Source: Hyphomonadaceae bacterium
GTDB taxonomy: Bacteria > Pseudomonadota > Alphaproteobacteria > Caulobacterales > Hyphomonadaceae
Reading direction: 5' to 3'
DNA: 64,000 nucleotides
Assembly (NCBI GenBank): GCA_016714495.1
Contig: JADKDU010000004.1
Span: forward strand, 248,001 to 312,000
Shown here: piece by piece, positions 62,457-64,000 of the stretch
How the letters are laid out: each line of letters starts with the position of its first letter
How positions within the stretch are numbered: the stretch's first letter is position 1
Notes under the pieces: model-generated
Databases searched by the model: none
Told to the model about the DNA's origin: nothing
What the model saw: the letters and a program-made list of their open reading frames with translations, nothing else
Translations under genes and position numbers: made by a program

Positions 62457-63314
62457 GCCCGTTCCGTTCGCGGCCTTTTCACGGGCGTAAGCCTGGGTGC
62501 CCGCGCTTATCACCTGATCGGCCGGGAGAATCGCATCGGGCGGGTGGGTCACGCCATGCGCCAGATGGTGATAGAGGGGGGCGAAGTCGTAATCGACTGT
62601 AGCGCGGATCAAGTCGTCGTAGGAGCGGATGACGAAATAGGTCTGCTGATAATCGTCAATGCGATACTGGGTCCGCATAACCCGTTCGAGGTCGAAGCGG
62701 AGCCGGTTGGGGGAGGGATTGTCCAGCGCGAAGATCGACTCGTCTTTGGACGAGGAAATCCCTGCGCCATAAATACGCACGCCCTTCGGCGTCTCGATCA
62801 GCCCGAACTCAACCGTGTACCAGTAGAGAGCCGCGAGATTCTTCAGCTTGCCGAACTTCATCGCCCGCAAGCCGCCCTGGCCATAGGCTTCCATGTAGTC
62901 GGCAAACACGGGATTGGTCAGCAGCGGCACGTGCCCGAACACGTCGTGGAAGATGTCCGGCTCCTGCAGGTAATCCAGCTGGTGGCGTCAACGGATGAAT
63001 TGTCCCGCCGGGAAGCGACGGTTGGCGAGATGGTTGAAGAACACCTCATCCGGCACCAGGCCTGGAACGGCGACCACGGTAAAGCCCGTCCGCGCCTTCA
63101 GCTCCTTGTTGATCTCAGCGAAATTGGGAATGCCGCCACGATTGAGATTCAGCGCCTCATGCCCGGCCAGCAAAGCCTCGTCCGCGCGATCCGCCAGAAT
63201 GTCCCGCTGCCGCCGGTAGAGGAAATCCCACACGGCGTGCTCGTCGGCCGTATAGCCGGGCCAGTTCTGGTCGATGACATAGTCATCGTCCCGGACAACA
63301 GCGTGCGTGCTCAT
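62454..63314 (-). CDS. phhA: Phenylalanine 4-monooxygenase (in-frame stop)
   Basis: An iron- and tetrahydropterin-dependent hydroxylase that converts phenylalanine to tyrosine. Upstream of the stop it reads MSTHAVVRDDDYVIDQNWPGYTADEHAVWDF-like sequence; downstream come QLDYLQEPDIFHDVFGHVPLL with the iron histidines and YWYTVEFGLIE with the glutamate, so the active site is intact. At 62988 an in-frame TGA follows FIR; the same frame continues RHQLDYLQEPD, and a CGA-to-TGA change explains it. Length without the stop is normal. It is 20 bp downstream of hspQ, in the same operon. Confidence 0.9.
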
Positions 63315-63334
63315 AAACGGAATGTAGGGTGCGG

Positions 63335-63670
63335 CTAGTGCGCCGTCGACGTCCGGATGCGGTACATGCCGTGATCGTCGATCTCGAACATTTCCGGAAC
63401 CTGCGGATGGTTCACTGGCTCCGGCGCCTCATCCGGCAAAAGGTTTTGCTCCGAGACGTACGCTACGTAATAGCTCGAATCGTTCTCGGCCAGCAGGTGG
63501 TAGAACGGCTGGTTCTTCACCGGCCGGATTTCTTCCGGGATGGAGGTCCACCATTCTTCCGTGTTCGCGAATTGCGGGTCCACGTCGAAAATAATGCCCC
63601 TGAACGGAAAGAAGCGGTGACGGACCTGCTGTCCGATCCCGAATTTGGCTGCCTTGTTGACGTCCATCAT
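63335..63670 (-). CDS. hspQ: Heat shock protein HspQ
   Basis: HspQ (YccV) is a small protein that activates Lon-dependent proteolysis in enterics. The 111-residue protein reads MMDVNKAAKFGIGQQVRHRF, FRGIIFDVDPQFANTEEWW, QPFYHLLAENDSSYYVAYVS and a Glu/Pro tail. The start at 63670 is chosen over an upstream ATG because the family begins there; a GAGGGG lies ahead. It precedes phhA by 20 bp. Confidence 0.88.
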   Translation of the reverse strand: MMDVNKAAKFGIGQQVRHRFFPFRGIIFDVDPQFANTEEWWTSIPEEIRPVKNQPFYHLLAENDSSYYVAYVSEQNLLPDEAPEPVNHPQVPEMFEIDDHGMYRIRTSTAH

Positions 63671-63892
63671 AACGGCGGCGCCCCTCGCCTTGTTTGCCCA
63701 CAGTATTCCCAGCCAGCCGCAAACGATTCTCAACCGCGCCTATGCGCCAGAATTGAGCTTCATCTGAGCCGTGGGTCCATTTGACTCAAGAATAACAGCC
63801 CCGCAACCAAGCATGACAGTAAACGATGCTTCTCGCGTGCCATCGCCTCCGGATCGGGCTATGGGTGTCCCAACAAGTTACGGATCGCTCCA

Positions 63893-64000
63893 ATGGCGAA
63901 GCCAGCCAATTCCTCCCGGCGCGGGAAGTCGCGCGGGCGGTCCGGCGGCGCGTCGCAGCTCTACGCGGCGCTGGACCTCGGGACTAACAACTGCCGTCTG
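63893..64000 (+). CDS. Ppx/GppA family phosphatase, 5' end only
   Basis: The last 36 codons of the window begin a gene: MAKPANSSRRGKSRGRSGG, a basic disordered extension, then LYAALDLGTNNCRL, the start of an ASKHA-fold exopolyphosphatase/pppGpp phosphatase. The ATG at 63893 is the first with this frame. It continues beyond the window. The upstream 63671-63892 holds nothing recognisable. Confidence 0.7.
   Translation, partial: MAKPANSSRRGKSRGRSGGASQLYAALDLGTNNCRL

Noticed and set aside
1..64000. CRISPR arrays, rRNA genes, prophage clusters, toxin-antitoxin pairs
   Set aside because: No regular repeats, rRNA or phage structural genes were seen; the lysozyme-like gene stands alone.

Overview
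The window looks like a chromosomal segment of an alphaproteobacterium, most plausibly Hyphomonadaceae or a close Caulobacterales relative. The evidence is the high-GC coding style, LexA boxes of the GTTC-N7-GTTC type, the order dnaB-alr-mlaE-mlaF-(insert)-radA-cvpA-purF-SDR, a pyrE-pdxJ-acpS-rnc-era run downstream of rpoZ and a Rel/SpoT homologue, and a bactofilin/M23 peptidase pair of the kind described in budding and stalked alphaproteobacteria. The taxon is an inference; no rRNA lies in the window.

Layout. 1-5.9 kb: uvrA and ssb point away from each other, each with its own perfect LexA box, separated by four genes (small membrane protein, SET-domain protein, glycine-zipper protein, exported beta-propeller). 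5.9-19.6 kb: the purF/cvpA/radA and mlaEF/alr/dnaB blocks, with a PLP-enzyme cluster (aminotransferase, cysK, decarboxylase) and a FemAB-like transferase between them. 19.8-23 kb: small helical protein, acyltransferase, GH13 glucosidase. 23-27.5 kb: molybdopterin genes moaE, moaB, moaA and moaD with an aldo/keto reductase inside, then lipB and a FliN-like protein. 27.5-41 kb: tRNA-Leu, mgtE, a membrane-anchored GH24-type lysozyme, isovaleryl-CoA dehydrogenase, exported hydrolases, ndk, a MarR/enoyl-CoA hydratase operon and two tandem exported paralogues. 41.3-42.1 kb: a broken, 3'-truncated IS630 element. 42.1-50 kb: bactofilin/M23 operon, bcp, a YhdP/AsmA-like giant, tRNA-Gly, type-5 uracil-DNA glycosylase and a NYN protein. 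50-57 kb: rpoZ, rel, and the tightly overlapped pyrE-to-era operon. 57.5-63.7 kb: phr/FAD oxidoreductase/DUF1365/cfa operon behind an ECF-like promoter, then phhA and hspQ. The window ends in the start of a ppx/gppA-type gene.

Themes. DNA damage and light/oxidative repair recur (uvrA, ssb, radA, UDG, phr), and the sequence shows matching regulatory sites. Genes are packed tightly: many pairs overlap by exactly 4 nt, and three convergent pairs share a palindromic CTAG or TTAA double stop.

Caution. At least eight otherwise conserved genes (uvrA, cvpA, an aminotransferase, the FemAB-like gene, an acyltransferase, isovaleryl-CoA dehydrogenase, ndk, a lipoprotein) are split by small indels, and two more (phhA, an SRPBCC gene) by in-frame stops that look like single C-to-T changes. 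So many lesions in conserved genes suggest errors in this sequence rather than true decay, so those entries are described as genes with the lesion noted. I found no convincing new multi-gene system; the most interesting leads are regulatory sites, the tandem paralogues and several unusual exported proteins.
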